From assembly GCA_037176705.1 (NCBI GenBank), contig CM073885.1, positions 165,840,290 through 165,904,289 of the forward strand: DNA of 64,000 nt. The letters are read 5' to 3'. The translations under genes were made by a program, and so were the position numbers. Origin of the DNA: Molossus alvarezi (Eukaryota > Chordata > Mammalia > Chiroptera > Molossidae). Shown here piece by piece: positions 35,196-45,595 of this stretch (positions are counted from its first letter, which is position 1; every line of letters starts with the position of its first letter). The notes below the pieces were generated by a model. That model was not told where the DNA came from and searched no databases. It worked only from the letters and a program-made list of their open reading frames with translations.

Positions 35196-35734
35196 AAAGT
35201 TTTGATATACTTTTCTTCCTCTTTGGTGTGCCATGGGACCACAGATACCACATCACAGTGTGTGGCATGTGTATGATGAAGGTTACTTCTTGTCAGGTCA
35301 AAATAATCATGGCGGCACAGGCCAAATGCTTACAGAGAACTGCCCAATTTCTTAGAAAAGTGAATACTTCTCAAAAAATTTGAGAAGTTACCTAATCATT
35401 TCTCACTTTCTTGCAAATAAATGAAAAGATTATTACTTTACAAAATGACTTGTAAGTCGCATTTGTATTATGAAAAAGGCAAAAGAGACATTTTCAAAAC
35501 ATGAAGCACACAAAAATATTTCATTTGTTGACTCTTTTCCCAAGCATAAGTAAAAGGCTATAAATAAAATTTATCTACCTATATGATTGGACTTTCATAG
35601 AGTATACCTAAGTTTATAGAATACATTCGAAATCATAAAATAACAAGAAAAATAAGCTAACATATTCATGTTTTACTCTGAGGAAAGAAAAACTAACAAT
35701 CAGTATCTACTATTGCCAGGAGCTACTTATATGT

Positions 35735-36002
35735 AAAGTATTCTAGCCCTGGCCAGTTTGGCTGAGTGGTTAGAGAGTCGCTATGAGGACCAAAGAGCCC
35801 GCAGGTTCGATTCTGGTCAAGAGCACGTACCTTGTTTGCGGTTCATCCCCGGCCCTGGTCAGGGTCGTGTGGGAGGCAACCAGTCCATGTGTCTCTCCCA
35901 CATCAGTGTTTCTCTCTTTCTCTCTCTCCCCCTAACACTCTATTTAGAGATAAAATGGAAAAATATCCTCAGGTGGGGATTTAAAACAAGAAAGTATTCT
36001 AG
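35735..36002 (+). repeat. Ves SINE with perfect 12-bp TSD
   Basis: The body is 35747-35990. AAAGTATTCTAG flanks it without a mismatch (35735-35746 and 35991-36002), which suggests a rather recent insertion. Confidence 0.93.
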
Positions 36003-36166
36003 AGATGAGAAAGCAAGACTCTAAAAGTTAACAGTTTAATTAGGTCAAACCACTTGTGAGTGCCAGGCAGGATGCAAATCTAGGTCAGTTGATTTATGGA
36101 GTTCATTACCTTCCCTTTAATGCCTGTGTCTTTGGCCTAAAATGACCAAACTAGAATGTGCAGACA

Positions 36167-36417
36167 AAATATTCACCTCCTGAGCCCGACCAGTGTGGCT
36201 CACTGATTGAGCATTGACCCATGCACCAAGAGGTCAACGGTTTGATTCCTGGTCAGGGCACATGCCCAGGTTGTGGGCCAAATTCCCAGTGAGGGGCGTG
36301 CAGGAGGTGGCCAGTTGATGTTCTCTTTCATCGATGTTTCTATCTCTCTCTCCCTCTCCCTTCCTCTCTCTCTAAAGTCAATAAAGAAAATATACTTTTA
36401 AATATTCACTTGCTGAG
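36167..36417 (+). repeat. Ves SINE with 18-bp TSD (16 of 18 match)
   Basis: The body is 36185-36399, AAATCAATAAA-type tail. The flanks at 36167-36184 and 36400-36417 match at 16 of 18 positions. Confidence 0.92.
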
Positions 36418-36778
36418 AGAAGACATATACATATTTTCTCCTCTCCTTTTACTTTTTCCTAGATGAAGGAAGTTGGGCTGGTATCTCTATTCTTAGCTTT
36501 TGTAATTGCCACACGTCCCAACTCATGAGACCCCAAACGTGTCAATGGAAGAACAGGAAGTTGATGCAGGATTGGATGTGGTTGACCTTTAGAAAACTCT
36601 CCCTCTTCATTTCACGAATGAAGAAAATCTCATAGGCACTTTAAAAATAAGTAAAAGAAAAAAAAAAGGAAAAGAAATAAAAGGCTTGAGGCAATAATGC
36701 TTCTAGGATGGTTTAAAAACGTTGTTCACTGGAAGTCTTTTCTAGGCATAACACAATCCCATTGGACTTCTTTTCCAG

Positions 36779-36943
36779 TTGAAGGCAGTGAAAACTTATG
36801 GAAAAAAGACCCACTGACGGGCATTTCCTACCAGATTAACTCCAAATCTGCTTTAACCTGGCATCAGGCGAGGAAGAGTTGCCAACAGCAGAGCGCCGAA
36901 CTCCTGAGCGTCACAGAGATCCATGAGCAAACATACCTGACAG
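36779..36943 (+). CDS. MRC1: MRC1 exon 4: first part of CTLD1
   Basis: This 165-nt exon encodes residues 213-267 and is phase 1 at both ends. It begins C-type lectin-like domain 1, with the strand/helix block SALTWHQARKSCQQQ (Cys247) and the second helix EIHEQTYL. CTLD1 of the mannose receptor does not bind sugar by itself and helps to shape the N-terminal bent arm of the receptor. The acceptor AG is at 36777-36778 after a short pyrimidine tract. The donor GTAATG is weaker than the others in the gene, and a SINE insertion begins about 50 bases downstream of it. Confidence 0.96.
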
Positions 36944-36970
36944 GTAATGACATGAAAAAAAAAAGTTGAA

Positions 36971-37195
36971 AAAAAAAGACCATGATTATTTTGCCCATGC
37001 ATCAAGAGGTCGCTGGTTCGATTCCTGGTCAGGGCACATGCCCAGGTTGTGGGCCCGATCCCCAGTGGGGGGCATGCAGGAGGCGGCCAATAGATGTTCT
37101 CTCTCATTGATGTTTCTGTCTCCTCCCTCTCCCTTCCTCTCTCTCTAAAAATTAAGAAAAAAAAATTAAAATTAAAAAAAGACCATGGTTATTTT
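36971..37195 (+). repeat. 5'-truncated Ves SINE near the exon 4 donor, with 22-bp TSD
   Basis: The body 36993-37173 lacks the first part of the head but keeps the B box (GGTTCGATTCC) and the tail. The flanks at 36971-36992 and 37174-37195 match at 21 of 22 positions. The 5' truncation with a long TSD fits incomplete reverse transcription by L1. Confidence 0.93.
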
Positions 37196-37848
37196 CTTTC
37201 TGCATAGTTTAAGTTAAAAGCCGACAACACAATGGACTATAGACATCATAATAGGATCAGTCCCTGAGCAGATGGTGTGACGAATTTGCGTCTTGAAAAG
37301 ACACCGGGATGGCAAATAGGCCTGTTCCCAGGAGCCAGCTTTGTTCCATCAGTTGTAACAGTCCCTAGAATCTGTGCTAACAGTGATTCTGAGCATTAAT
37401 CTGGGCTCAGATTAGAAGATGCCACAATTAATCAGTGATAGGATTCCTGGACATAAGACAGGGGCACCATACTGGTCAAATATGGAAGGTCTAACCTGAG
37501 GCCAAGGTCAACCTTGGCAGGGTGGCTCTCAGAGCGATCAAGTGGGATGCTGCCACCATAAGCGGGAACAAGTCAAGAGCTTCTCTGAAACCGAGTCCTT
37601 TTTGTCTCTGTCCCTAGAACTCCCAGACCCCCTAGTGGTGTGCAGGTCTTATTGACACTCTTTCCATAACGTGATGTTTGATTTTAAAACTTCTATTCTT
37701 ATAGGATTGTGAAGATTAAAAGGGCTGACATTTGCTCGAAATGAGCATATTTGTTTGAGTTTCTACAATCCACACTGGGGTACAGAGAGATTAGGACCAG
37801 AAATGAGTGTGGGAGAAAAGCACCCCCAAGCCCTTGCCCCAGAATACC

Positions 37849-38818
37849 CTCCCTCCCTTCTGCTCACCCTCACACTGCTACCCCCCTCCCTTCTGCTCAC
37901 CCTCACACTGCTACCCTCCCTCCCTTCTGCTCACCCTCACACTGCTACCCCCTCCCTTCTGCTCACCCTCACACTGCTACCCCCTCCCTTCTGCTCACCC
38001 TCACACTGCTACCCCCTCCCTTCTGCTCACCCTCACACTGCTACCCCCTCCCTTCTGCCCACCCTCACACTGCTACCCCCTCCCTTCTGCTCACCCTCAC
38101 ACTGCTACCCCCTCCCTGCCGCTCACCCTCACACTGCTACCCCCTCCCTTCCGCTCACCCTCACACTGCTACCCCCTCCCTTCCGCTCACCCTCACACTG
38201 CTACCCCCTCCCTTCTGCTCACCCTCAGACTGCTACCCCCTCCCTTCCGCTCACCCTCACACTGCTACCCCCCTCCCTTCCGCTCACCCTCACACTGCTA
38301 CCCCCTCCCTTCCGCTCACCCTCACACTGCTACCCCCTCCCTTCCGCTCACCCTCACACTGCTACCCCCTCCCTTCTGCTCACCCTCACACTGCTACCCC
38401 CCTCCCTTCTGCTCACCCTCACACTGCTACCCCCTCCCTTCCGCTCACCCTCACACTGCTACCCCCTCCCTTCCGCTCACCCTCACACTGCTACCCCCTC
38501 CCTTCTGCTCACCCTCACACTGCTACCCCCTCCCTTCTGCTCACCCTCACACTGCTACCCCCTCCCTTCTGCTCACCCTCACACTGCTACCCCCCTCCCT
38601 TCTGCTCACCCTCACACTGCTACCCCCTCCCTTCTGCTCACCCTCACACTGCTACCCTCCCTTCTGCTCACCCTCACACTGCTACCCCCTCCCTTCTGCT
38701 CACCCTCACACTGCTACCCCCTCCCTTCTGCTCACCCTCACACTGCTACCCCCTCCCTTCTGCTCACCCTCACACTGCTACCCCCTCCCTCCCTTCTGCC
38801 CACCCTCACACTGCTACC
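37849..38818 (+). repeat. 32-bp minisatellite, 30 copies
   Basis: The unit is 32 bp (for example CTGCTCACCCTCACACTG followed by CTACCCCCTCCCTT). I counted 30 copies of the CACACTGCTA core. Units differ mainly at one site, CTGCTC or CCGCTC, and by one C or CCCT in the spacer; the CCG form is clustered in the middle copies. No stop codon occurs in any + frame, so long overlapping open frames arise by chance. The array is C-rich on the + strand and lies in MRC1 intron 4. Confidence 0.97.
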
Positions 38819-38923
38819 GAATCAATATATCTCAGACCCTGTGACCACCATGTTTGAAAAACCCCTGGCGGCTTCTCCTCTCCTTTCAAGTAATTCACGA
38901 AACAGCTTTGCCTGACACACTGT

Positions 38924-38958
38924 GGCTGCCCTCTGCCCTCTGCCCTCTGCCCTCTGAC
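38924..38958 (+). repeat. Short (TGCCCTC)n tandem repeat
   Basis: About four copies of a 7-bp unit lie shortly after the 32-bp array and are unrelated to it in sequence. Confidence 0.85.
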
Positions 38959-39214
38959 GACCGCTCCCCTTCCTGTGTTTCTCAGCCCCAATGAGAGAAA
39001 AGTTCTGGTTCCTCATCCACGTGTCATGCTTTCTCACCTCCACATTTTCATGCCACTTCTCGTACCTAGAATTTCACAAATTTTATGTGGTTGAAATGCA
39101 GCTCGTCTCCATTTCCATGTCCGTTGGTCTCACTTGTTCGCTCCTTTTCTAAGCTATATATGTGTTCCACTTCCCCAACAAGGGTGTATGCACGTTCGTT
39201 CATTATTTCTATTC

Positions 39215-39365
39215 ATTCGTCCATTCGACAAGGTGACTGGTAGGCATGATGCTAGGTCCTAGCGACACAATGTTGACCAAAGCCAGGCATGTCCTGTCCA
39301 CATGGAGCGTGAAGTCCAGTGGGGAAAACACATACAAACAAGAAAACAAACTGACAAATAAATAC
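39215..39365. repeat. L2-type LINE fragment
   Basis: The blocks 'gatgctaggtcctagcgacac' and 'tgtccacatggagcgtga' correspond to the conserved 3' part of L2. Confidence 0.5.
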
Positions 39366-39659
39366 AAAATATAGCAAGTGCCACAAAGAAAACAAAATGA
39401 AGGCTGTGTGGAAAATTGATTATGTAGGCAAATGCTGAACGTGAGGAATGTCTTTGAATATTTGTGTCCCCACCCCCAAAGAGAGTCACACAGAACCTTC
39501 TAAGGGCGAGAGTCTCAGCAAGTGTTTGCTGACTGACACATGATGATGCAGCACAATCAGAGCAATTACTTAGCAACCCAGCCTCATGTTCGGACAAGCG
39601 GTCTGTTTATGGCGAGAGGGTGGTAGGAATGGTAGTTCTTAAAGGTGAAGTTGCTTATT

Positions 39660-39825
39660 AATCACCAGAGAACTGTGTTCAAGTGAAGATGGCCTGGTGC
39701 AAACCCAGAGATTCTAGATCACCGGGTGTGAGGTGGGGCCAGGAATTTGCATATTATCAACCTTCCAGGTGATTCCGGGGCAACTGGTTGGGAGACCACA
39801 CTTGGCAAAACACTCTGTTAGTACC
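39660..39825. mobile_element. MER5A-type hAT-Charlie element
   Basis: It resembles MER5A around 'aggaatttgcatattatcaa' and 'ccaggtgattcc'. Diverged. Confidence 0.6.
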
Positions 39826-40879
39826 TGCTGCACCAGCGGTGCCTACGAATTCCATCCGACTGGACACCAGGCAGCTGAGTCCAAGGGTCAAGAACACAGA
39901 CAGGAGCACACTGCCTGGGCTCCAGCACTGTGAAGCTGGGGGACCTTGGTGGGGATCCTGAGACGGGTGCCGCAGTGACTTCATTTGTTAAAGGGGAGAG
40001 TGTGTCAACCAAGACAAGGAATAGAGCACCTTTCCTGCCTTACCCCATTTTCTACGATTTCACTTTCTCCAACTCTTTTCAGATAATCCTTTTCATCGAC
40101 TAGATCGCATTTCTCCCATCAATTATTAGTTTCTCAATGGACTTGAAGATGTTTATTGCCTTCTGTTTTTGGTGGAAGGAATTTGACATACATTTATTAT
40201 TAGCCTACCTAATTTCTTATTAGCACAACCTTGGGAAATCCACAAGCAAAATGTAACTGGGTAAAACACATTTTTCTCTTCCTAGTCCATTTTTGAGAAC
40301 TAAGTCATGAACTGGTCCACTGTAAGGAAATATTTCTTGCAATAGTTGAGCACCACGCTTAACAGTGATTGATTTTCTCCTTTCCGTATAGACAGCCACT
40401 CAGCATTTCCTTTCGGTTGTGATTAAGGAGACTGATGATGGACAAGCAACCTGACCCGCTCTGTGCATTCATAAACCCAGAGATGAGATCATGCCTCCCT
40501 CTGCTCAGTGATTCTGTTTAGGGCTGTTCTTTGGGGTCTTTCTTAATATTGGGACGAAGTATCAGAGTGATTAATATTTACAAACATGTATAAAAATTAG
40601 AAGGAGAAGAGAGCACAGACAGAGACAAAACTAAATCCCTGCAGATATTAAGGAAGAGAACAGATGGTTTAAGATGGTCCTGGTGGTGTCTGCACACGTC
40701 CACGAACGAGAGAAAAATCTGTCGGAGTTGAAATGGTTTCAACGGTCTTTTTTGTTTTTTAAGGAAGTTGTTTTTGGGTTGTGTTCTCTTGACTCTTACG
40801 AGTTTTACTCTTTTCTGGCTGTTTGGAAGCCAAAGGACAGAACACAGGCGACTTTCTCGCTCTTTCCCCTGCGGCACAG

Positions 40880-41030
40880 TGGAAAGCAGTGATGTGGACC
40901 AGAGGAGAGCCCCGCCCCGGTGGGTGCCGGTGGCTGTCAGGCCCCGGCGGGACATGCCCCCGAATCACTGCCCCGGCCCTCGGGAGACCAGCCCGCAGGG
41001 AGGCGGCGGCTGAGTCCTCCTCAGACTCTT
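40880..41030. other. GC- and CpG-rich patch in intron 4
   Basis: A short block with many CpG sites in an otherwise AT-rich intron, with no repeat or gene recognised. It could be regulatory or a young insertion of unknown kind. Confidence 0.3.
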
Positions 41031-41317
41031 ATGCGTCTGAGCCAAGCCTCCAGCTTTGTAGTCAGCATGTTTTGAACATTTCCGGCTTTTCTCCAAATCA
41101 ACAATATCATGCATTAGGGGGCAAAAAGCCTGATTAGGAATTAAAAAAAAAAAAAAAAGAAAACAGAATTTTGTTTTCTGGGAGGGAAGACATTCATGCT
41201 ATTTGGGATTTATTGGGATATCTCAGGAAAGAATCCAGAAAATAATGGTGTGAATGGGACTACGATCTACTCCATTTTAAGAACCCACCACTAAAAGGAA
41301 AAAGAAAGCACTCATTG

Positions 41318-41806
41318 CCCTGGCTGGGGTGGTTCTGGGGTCAGAGGGTCGGCTGAGGACCAAAGGGTTGTGGGTTTGATTCCCTGTCAAGGGCACGTAC
41401 CTGGGTTGCAGGTTTGATTTCTGGCCCTGGTTGTGGTTGTGCAGGAGGCAACCAATCGATGTGTCTCTCTCACAATGATGTTTCTCTCTCTCTCTTCCCC
41501 TCCCGTCCTTCCACTCTCTCTATAAATCAATGGAGCCCTAGCTGTTTTGCTCAGTGGTTAGAGCATCAGCCTGCGGTCCAGAGAGACCCGGGTTCGGTTC
41601 CTGCTAAGGGCACATACCTCGGTTGCAGTTTGTCCCCGGCCCTGGTTGGGTTGTGTGGGAGGCAGCCACTCGATGTATCTCTTTCATGTCGATGTTTCTC
41701 TCTCTCCCTCCCACTCTATTTGAACAAAAAATGGGAAAATGTCCTCAGGTGAGGATAAAAAAAAAAAAGAATGGAAAAATATCCTCAAGTGAGGGTTAAA
41801 AAAAAG
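41318..41806 (+). repeat. Ves SINE with another Ves SINE nested in its tail
   Basis: The older copy is 41318-41533 and continues at 41770-41806 with its own tail (ATATCCTCAAGTGAGGG). The younger, full-length copy 41535-41769 sits between them, with AATGGA at both borders. Confidence 0.85.
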
Positions 41807-41829
41807 TACCCACAAATAGCTATACTTTT

Positions 41830-42259
41830 AAGATAAGATTTCTCTTTCTTCTTCCTTCCTCCCCTCCTCCCTCCCTCTCTCCTTCCCTCCCTCCCTCCCT
41901 CCCTCCCTCTCTTCCTCCCTTCCTTCCTTCCTTCCTTCCTTCCTTCCTTCCTTCCTTCCTTCCTTCCTTCCTTCCTTCTCCTCACCTGAGGATATTTTTC
42001 CATTGATATTCAGATAGAGTGGGAGGAAGGGGAAGGGGGGAGAGAGAGAGAGAGAGGGAGGGAGAGAGAGAGAGAGAGAGAAACATCGATGTGAAAGAGA
42101 AAAATCGACTGGTTGCCTCCAGCCTGACCAGGGCTGGGGACCGAACCATGGCTGAGGTATATGTGCCTTTGACCAGAATCGAACCCGTGACTCTTTGGTC
42201 CATGGGCCAATGTTCTAACCACTGAACAAAACCAGCCAGGGCAAGATAATATTTCTCTT
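41830..42259 (-). repeat. Ves SINE with TTCC microsatellite grown from its tail, 17-bp TSD
   Basis: The minus-strand SINE body is 41979-42242. Between the body and the left flank lie about 130 bases of CTCC/TTCC repeats, which on the SINE strand are a (GGAA)n tail. The flanks AAGATAAGATTTCTCTT and AAGATAATATTTCTCTT (16 of 17 match) lie outside the microsatellite, so the repeat is part of the insertion. Confidence 0.92.
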
Positions 42260-42996
42260 ATGTGAGAATTTTTGGAGTAAATATCATTTAAAAATAAAAA
42301 TGTATACGCCCAATTTATGACCCTGAGATCAAATGACTTGTCATTTGAACGGCTGCTGTGCGGCAGACACTTGGCTTCATTGCTGAAGCTTATGCCCACC
42401 TCCTAGATGAATAATTGTTCTCATGTTATAGATGAGAGAACAGACTAGGAATAGAAATGAGAAACTTGCCTCATGTCTCGTGTTCAGAAAGGAGCTGAGT
42501 TGGAATTCAGTGCTGTCTTTCCATTTCATTCTGCCTGGGTCTCACTAAGAGAAAGGAAGCGAGGATCTGGTGGCCCCCAAAGCACTAAACAGAACCCTTT
42601 ATTAAGATGTCAACAGCTCCTTGCTCCAGTAAAATTACTCTGGACGGTCGATCCGACTTCACAGTCTCTGCAGGGCTAACAGCTGCTGCCTAAGCAGCCC
42701 CTTCTGATATCACCCTCCGGCGTTTCATCATGCTCACTTCTGTTTCTAACCTCAAACATGTTGGCACACTGTATTCAATCCTGAAGCCCCAAATCAGAAT
42801 TATAACTACATTTGTGCACAGTTAGGATTTACAGAACTGAAAAAAGATATAGGAAGTGAAATTTGGCTTTGGGACTCTGATTGTTTTGCCAGTTTCCTTT
42901 TTTGCTGGCCAGAAAACAAAATGGGCCTCCATACAGAAAAAAATTACCAGTGTAATACTGGGCATTAATGCCTCCTCTATTATAACTAAATTCAAA

Positions 42997-43230
42997 AGTA
43001 GGTTTATATACCAGGCTCGTGTGGCTCCGTGGTTGAGCATTGACCCATACACCAAGAGGTCGCTGGTTCGATTCCTGGTCAGGACACATGCCCAGGTTGT
43101 GGGCTTGATCCCCAGTGGGGGGCAAGCAGGAAGCAGCCAATCTATGTTCTCTCTCATCGATGCTTCTATCTCTCTCTCCTTCCCCATTCCTCTCTCTAAA
43201 ATCATTAAAGAAAAAAAGAGTAGGTATATA
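42997..43230 (+). repeat. Ves SINE with TSD
   Basis: The body is about 43011-43218. AGTAGGTTTATATA at the left and AGTAGGTATATA at the right look like a TSD with a small deletion. Confidence 0.88.
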
Positions 43231-43494
43231 ACCATTTCAGATAATACATGCAGAAAAATTAAGAATTAAAATGTTTAGCATGTGGAATTGATGCTTTCTA
43301 TAGTAAGGTCATAGAAAAATTGTTATAGTAAAAATATCTGGTCTCTTGTAAAATTACAAAAGCACATTAGAGAAAAAAATTGTGGCTGATGCTCATCTGC
43401 TTTAAGTGATATATTTGACACAAAGTTTGAGTTTTGTTTCTAAATCACACTTTTTGCCAACCTAACATCCACATGAAATAAAAATAATAATAAT

Positions 43495-43620
43495 ATTAAT
43501 AATGGCAATAGCTTACATTTATTGGGCACATACTATGAATCGGGCCCTATTTCAGCACTTAATTTAATTCTTCAAAACAAGCCCAGAAGTGTTACAGGAA
43601 GGAGAGAGCCTCTTCTCCCC
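43495..43620. repeat. MIR-type SINE fragment
   Basis: The sequence 'agcttacatttattgggcac' followed by 'tttcagcacttaatttaatt' fits MIR. Confidence 0.5.
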
Positions 43621-44457
43621 CAGTTGCTCATGGAAGTGGGGTTCTTGGGGTACCATCAGAATAAGCATTCCAGAGGCCCCCAAGGGAGGATGAAATGTAG
43701 TCGAAAGCTTTGTTTCCATGGAATTACCCCCCTGGGTTTCCAAAGTCCTATTTCTCTTTGCCTAGTCATAGAAGCGTAGCTGGGGTTTTAGTAGAGATAA
43801 AATCAGAGCCAGTGTCCAGAGTTTCCATCCAGGTCTGCACAGCCCAACCCAGCATCAGGCTGGCTTAACTTGTGTTTCCAGCAAATGTTGGTAGTCCATC
43901 AGTCCATTGCCTGTGAGGTCTGCTGGGCCACATGGCTACGGAGGAAACAGGGGCGAATGCAGGGAAGCCAAGAGCCAGCCAAGAGCACAGAGCGGCGAGG
44001 GAGAACTCCTTTGTTTAGGAGATTATACATTCCCAAATTTTCTTGCACTTGCAGTGGCCATGCCTATTTTGGCCAATCATCTCTGTTCCCAGGTGTGATT
44101 GACAGGCAAGTAATTTTCCTGGGTCGCCCTTGCTTTACTGGGCATGCATCTATTTTGCCTTTGTTGGATGCTTTCCCACAATGCTTTGCAGGGAATGGAC
44201 TGGTAGTTCCCTGGGGAGTATGAAGTTGCAGCTTCCTGGTGAAGCTGCCCAGATGACATGCCTATAATGTCTGGCTCCCTTTTTGCTCCTTTCCAATTAT
44301 TAATAACTAGCTAATTACAATGGTATCAGAAGTACTTAAAGCAGATGCAGACTGTCAAAGAATAGACATTTCCCTTAAAGAGTACTTAATTCTGAATTTA
44401 ATTTCATTGTCTATTCGGAATGTGAGTTTTGTTTCTGTTTTTGTTTTTGTTGTGTAG

Positions 44458-44571
44458 GATTAACCAGTTCCTTGACGTCAGGACTCTGGATTGGACTTAA
44501 CAGTCTGGGTGTGAACAGTGGATGGCAGTGGAGTAGCGGCAGCCCGTTCCGATACTTGAACTGGCTACCAG
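44458..44571 (+). CDS. MRC1: MRC1 exon 5: middle part of CTLD1
   Basis: This 114-nt exon encodes residues 268-305 and is phase 1 at both ends. It holds the hallmark WIGL motif of C-type lectin folds (278-281) and the following WQWSSGSPFRYLNWLPG block. The loop that would bind calcium and sugar lacks an EPN or QPD triplet, as in other mammalian CTLD1 domains. The acceptor AG at 44456-44457 follows a T/G-rich tract, and the donor is GTAGGG. Small differences from human MRC1 occur in the loop GVNSG. Confidence 0.96.
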
Positions 44572-45116
44572 GTAGGGTAAAGGCTGTCTGTGGTTGAATT
44601 AATCTAAACTTAACTTTTCCCCATGCCATGGGGACCTTCATCATCTCACGTGTAGATCTCAAAGAGGAGAGTTGGGAGACTATCAAATACAGTTCATTTC
44701 TCACCTTGATTCGAAATCTGCCAGCTAGATTTGAGTAAACTAAAACCATAAGGTTATACCTGAGATAAGGACCTGTCAGGCGGGATTATCACACAAATCA
44801 ATACAAGTCTCTGTTACTGTATAACTTCTTAGAATACCCTTGATTTGCTAAGTACAAAACAGCGGGGGGATGACCAAGCCTTCCACAGCTTTTCAGTTTA
44901 TGGAGGACAGAAAACACTCTGAGCTAATTATTTCTACATTATCATAACGCACAGGTAATGGAATAAAAAAGGAGACTAAATAATAAATATGTTCCACATA
45001 TACAGCAATTATTCAGAGAAAACAGAAGACCAGTGATGCCCCAAAACTGTCACCGTATTCACCATTACCAGCCGTGTTAGTAGCTGCTTGAGGGACTCAG
45101 CAGAGCATGGTCTGAA

Positions 45117-45137
45117 CCCCCACCCCACCCCACCCCC
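45117..45137 (-). other. G-quadruplex motif
   Basis: On the minus strand four G tracts of 5, 4, 4 and 5 bases are separated by single T loops. This is one of the most stable G-quadruplex patterns. The G-rich strand is the MRC1 template strand. Confidence 0.85.
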
Positions 45138-45544
45138 ATACCAATCTTGGTTTATTAGGAAAGAGTGCAAAGAACAATCGGTGCTGTCTGCCAAGCCTGT
45201 GGGGGAGGGGCAGCCTATTGGTCACATCCCCCTTTAGTGGTTCTGCCGTGGAAAACACTGATGTGGTGTTTTTTCATGCAGTTAGACTGATTTTTTAAAG
45301 CCATTAAATGTTTTTTGCATTTGGTTTAGATAATTAAGCTCTCCATTTTTTATAGAATGGATGTATGCTGTTCAAAAAAGAAAAACTTCGGCAAAATAAT
45401 ATTCAGAATAGATGCTGAAACAATGGAGGAAATTTTTAGAGGGTATATTTTGGTTTACATTGATTAGATTTTACTATGAAATATCACCTTCAATGCATGA
45501 TGATTACAGGGCTGTCACTAGAGTCTTACGATAGTATCAGCTCT

Positions 45545-45595
45545 GTCTTCCTCTGGAGCATGGGAAATAAACATTGCTACAAAGGAATATAAGAT
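45545..45595 (+). ncRNA. Possible small hairpin in intron 5 (decayed mir-511 site?)
   Basis: TTCCTCTGGAGC can pair with GCTACAAAGGAA (10 of 12 positions) around a 16-base loop, with a bulged lower stem. The place in intron 5 fits mir-511, but the sequence does not keep the miR-511 seed, so this is a weak call. Confidence 0.15.

Larger units (their letters stand above)
32254..36778 (+). other. MRC1: MRC1 intron 3
   Basis: This 4.5-kb intron has SINEs near 34.95-35.2, 35.74-36.0 and 36.17-36.4 kb and a weak MIR-like stretch near 32.34-32.47 kb. An unidentified minus-strand open frame of 131 codons lies at 33589-33984. Positions 32.5-33.5 and 34.0-34.9 kb hold nothing that I can name. Confidence 0.75.
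36944..44457 (+). other. MRC1: MRC1 intron 4
   Basis: This 7.5-kb intron holds a SINE close to the donor, a 30-copy minisatellite (37.85-38.82 kb), L2 and MER5A fragments, a GC-rich patch near 40.88-41.03 kb, nested SINEs at 41.3-41.8 kb and a SINE with a large TTCC tail at 41.83-42.26 kb. It also has a further SINE at 43.0-43.2 kb and a MIR at 43.5 kb. Positions 37.2-37.8, 40.0-40.8, 42.3-42.9 and 43.65-44.4 kb hold nothing that I can name. Confidence 0.8.

Noticed and set aside
37849..38818. CRISPR-like array
   Set aside because: The units are contiguous without unique spacers, and the context is a mammalian intron. It is a minisatellite.
37751..38915. Three overlapping long + strand open frames (345-386 codons)
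   Set aside because: They are the three readings of the 32-bp minisatellite, which has no stop in any + frame. There is no homology, promoter or splicing evidence.
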